Origin: Nitrososphaeria archaeon
Lineage (GTDB): Archaea; Thermoproteota; Nitrososphaeria; JACIWG01
Length of the DNA: 6,738 bases
Direction of reading: 5' to 3'
Assembly (NCBI GenBank): GCA_014361085.1
Contig: JACIWG010000082.1
Span: 1-6,738 of the forward strand
Part shown: positions 5,165 to 6,738 of the stretch, piece after piece
Layout: the number at the start of each line of letters is the position of its first letter
Position numbering within the stretch: the stretch's first letter is position 1
The notes under the pieces: model-generated
The model's input: only the letters and a program-made list of their open reading frames with translations
The model's database searches: none
Told to the model about the DNA's origin: nothing
Program-made: the position numbers and the translations under genes

Positions 5165-6199
5165 TCAGACAACTCCTATTTCGTCTCTTAAGTCTTTCGC
5201 TTTCTTTTCGACATCGTAAAGTTCTTTGATTTTCTTCCAGTTTACGATTTTCGCAACATGCTCTATCTCATGAAATGTTCCCTCTAAAAACTTCTTGGCT
5301 TCCTCTTCATATTTTTCTGTAGTTATTAGGAAGGGTTTGCTGTTCCATTTGTCCCAAGCGTGTTTCAGCTTCGTCAACGCTTCAAAGAAATTTCCACTGA
5401 TTTGAACTTCAAAAGCATGTGACGGATTTCCGCCTTTTATTTTCTTCCAAGCGACGTCAAGCCGCAAGTTATCGATAGGGTATTCGGTTTCGCTAATCAT
5501 GCCCCTAAACTTTCCTATCTCATATATCATATCTCTGATTTTGTTGTGGTTTAAAATAGTGGTTTCAGCCTGCGCTTCAAATTGATTAGATGCTGGCAAA
5601 TGGTATTCGACTTGGATAAGCTCAGACACTTTAGCTGAGGCTGAAGTCTTTATTCTAGGTGGTTCAGGAAGCAGCCCCATCCTTATAAGTTCTTCGGCCA
5701 CATTTTTCCCATATGCTGTAAGCGAATATTTTCCCATACTTTTCTCGATACAGCCTAAAGACTGAAGCCACATTATCCTGAAACGAACCTGAGAGCCAGC
5801 CCGCCACCTTACACCCAAATCAACACATTTCATATAGATCTCTTTTATGGAAAGATTTTCTTGATTAAGCCACAGTATGATCTCTCTAATCCCCCAAATT
5901 CTTTCAAGAAAAGCCTTTAACACTACTTCAGGATTCTTGCTCTTTAAGAATTCTAAACCTCTACTCGTTAAACGTATTCTCTCTCCCTCAAAAACCGCAA
6001 GCCCTGAGTAAACTATGACAGCCCTAACGGAGCCGCTGACCCATCCTGGGCTTTCCCCGAAAGTTTCTGCAATCCATCTAATCATTTCATCGACCGTAGG
6101 TTCATCGGCAATTTTACCTAGAATCTTATGAAGCACTTCAAGCTTGCATCCTCCAGGCAAAGGCCAAAAAGTAGTAGTACGCTCACTCATTCTTATCAT
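5165..6199 (-). CDS. Winged-helix / PD-(D/E)XK nuclease-like protein, function unknown
   Basis: A 344-residue protein of a family I do not recognise by name. Residues about 15-85 and 95-175 look like two winged-helix domains; the first ends in FEGERIRLTSRGLEFLKSK, the second in EKSMGKYSLTAYGKNVAEEL (strand-turn-strand wings followed by a helix). After a linker, residues about 210-295 fit a PD-(D/E)XK core: a helix with Glu227 (IYEIGKF), then LRLDVAW with Asp248, then HAFEVQISG with Glu264-x-Gln266. Gln replaces the usual Lys, as in CoiA-like nucleases. The C-terminus is charged and helical. It may be a DNA-binding nuclease of restriction or repair type; that is inference. I chose the ATG at 6197-6199, which sits about 26 nt after a TATA-like CTTTTATTA, consistent with a leaderless message. 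ATG 6190 or GTG 6274 are alternatives; the GTG would place two TATA-like boxes inside the gene. Confidence 0.75.
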   Translation of the reverse strand: MIRMSERTTTFWPLPGGCKLEVLHKILGKIADEPTVDEMIRWIAETFGESPGWVSGSVRAVIVYSGLAVFEGERIRLTSRGLEFLKSKNPEVVLKAFLERIWGIREIILWLNQENLSIKEIYMKCVDLGVRWRAGSQVRFRIMWLQSLGCIEKSMGKYSLTAYGKNVAEELIRMGLLPEPPRIKTSASAKVSELIQVEYHLPASNQFEAQAETTILNHNKIRDMIYEIGKFRGMISETEYPIDNLRLDVAWKKIKGGNPSHAFEVQISGNFFEALTKLKHAWDKWNSKPFLITTEKYEEEAKKFLEGTFHEIEHVAKIVNWKKIKELYDVEKKAKDLRDEIGVV

Positions 6200-6220
6200 A
6201 ATCGAAACGTATCTTTTTCC

Positions 6221-6251
6221 TAATAAAAGTTTCGTCACAATTTTTATATTT
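6221..6251 (-). promoter_or_regulatory. Candidate promoter of the nuclease-like gene
   Basis: On the minus strand, ATATAAAAA lies around 6241-6249 and GAAACTTTTATTA around 6221-6233. The second has an A-rich BRE-like flank and lies about 26 nt before the ATG at 6199, as in leaderless archaeal genes. Either could be the TATA box. No good Shine-Dalgarno precedes any of the candidate starts, which favours leaderless initiation. Confidence 0.4.
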
Positions 6252-6357
6252 GTCAAAGAATTCGCATTTATCACATTCGATAAGCTTTTTAGAAGTAATT
6301 ATGACTATAGTATGAATATGAATGTTTATTGAGCGCCAATTAAATAGTTTGGCTATT

Positions 6358-6732
6358 TTATTTGTGTGAATAGTATTTCCGATAAATGGTTAAAAAGTCA
6401 TCCATAATTTTTTCTCGACTTTTTAAGAAATATTCTATTCCAGAAAAAGTTAATCTGTATGATAAAGTTCCTGACATCATTTGTTCCTCTATTTTTTCTA
6501 TTTTGTATAAAAGATCTGACGTATTTAACAACTCCCTTGAATATACCTTATTAATTTCTTCAATCCCGGGATCATAAGCCTTTTTTATTATATGGGGAAC
6601 CAAAGTTGGGTTAACAATTTTTACGATATATTTGTTCTCGACTTTTATTATTTTCATTGCTCTATTCTCTCTCTCAATTAGTTCCTCATAGGCTCTTATT
6701 ATTTCCTGATTTTGTTCAGCTCCAAATTTCAT
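6358..6732 (-). CDS. Hypothetical protein, 124 residues, start near window edge
   Basis: An unrecognised reading frame starting MKFGAEQNQEIIRAYEELIE and ending in YRKYYSHK at a TAA (6358-6360). It is charged and Lys/Glu/Ile-rich, with no signal peptide or membrane segment. The first 25 residues look like an amphipathic helix, the middle has short strands (KIIKVENKYIVKIVNP), and the second half looks helical (LLYKIEKIEEQMMSG, then SGIEYFLKSREKIMDDFL). It is soluble and probably cytoplasmic. The frame stays open through the last 6 bases of the window, so the protein may start further upstream and be incomplete here. It runs in the same direction as the nuclease-like gene, with a gap of about 160 bp that carries a promoter-like region, so the two need not share a transcript. 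It shows no resemblance to archease, the RtcB cofactor. Confidence 0.6.
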   Translation of the reverse strand: MKFGAEQNQEIIRAYEELIERENRAMKIIKVENKYIVKIVNPTLVPHIIKKAYDPGIEEINKVYSRELLNTSDLLYKIEKIEEQMMSGTLSYRLTFSGIEYFLKSREKIMDDFLTIYRKYYSHK

Positions 6733-6738
6733 TAATCG

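Noticed and set aside
6200..6274. GTG start giving a 369-residue version of the nuclease-like protein
   Set aside because: The extra 25 residues span two TATA-like boxes, there is no Shine-Dalgarno before the GTG, and an ATG sits at leaderless distance from one box. It remains possible.
6342..6358. Hairpin AAATAG/CTATTT at the stop codon of the small hypothetical gene, considered as a terminator
   Set aside because: The stem is 6 bp and AT-rich and is followed by AATTGG rather than a T run, so it is not supported.

Overview
The window reads as archaeal chromosome. Supporting signs are an RtcB-type RNA ligase carrying an intein, a solute-binding protein with a membrane-anchor/Thr-rich linker, TATA-like boxes upstream of genes, and a ribosome binding site matching the archaeal 16S 3' end over 10 nt. 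The style resembles Thermoproteota-like (TACK) archaea, but that placement is inference. All supported genes lie on the minus strand, so the biological order runs from high to low coordinates.

Layout from right to left: (1) 6358-6732, a small unrecognised protein whose start lies at the window edge. (2) 5165-6199, an unrecognised two-domain protein with winged-helix-like repeats and a PD-(D/E)XK nuclease-like C-terminus of ExQ type. (3) 4842-5164, no gene; it holds a perfect 12-bp tandem duplication, a 16-bp palindrome and the likely rtcB promoter. (4) 4797-4854, an unusual rtcB leader with a short upstream ORF, its own Shine-Dalgarno, and a hairpin that buries the rtcB Shine-Dalgarno. (5) 1863-4796, rtcB, split by a 495-residue intein (3012-4496) with a LAGLIDADG homing-endonuclease domain. 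(6) 313-1773, a sugar-type ABC solute-binding protein, followed after 15 nt by (7) 1-297, the N-terminus of its permease, cut by the window edge. Items 6 and 7 form an uptake operon that continues outside the window.

The most striking part is the rtcB leader. Ten bases directly before the rtcB ATG are perfectly complementary to ten bases 31 nt upstream. That upstream arm (GGATCACCTCC) equals the conserved 3' tail of 16S rRNA. Inside the hairpin a 4-bp helix is followed on the 3' side by exactly 3 bulged A residues, and opens on the 5' side into a 10-nt loop. This is the topology of a relaxed bulge-helix-loop substrate of the archaeal splicing endonuclease, whose cut ends RtcB joins. A 13-codon reading frame with its own GGAGG crosses the hairpin and stops 3 nt before rtcB. 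Together these suggest translational control, possibly autoregulation, of the RNA ligase; this is a hypothesis from sequence alone.

A second oddity is codon use in rtcB. Long blocks, in both extein and intein, use almost only codons ending in G or T, while the two ends of the gene and the last part of the intein do not.
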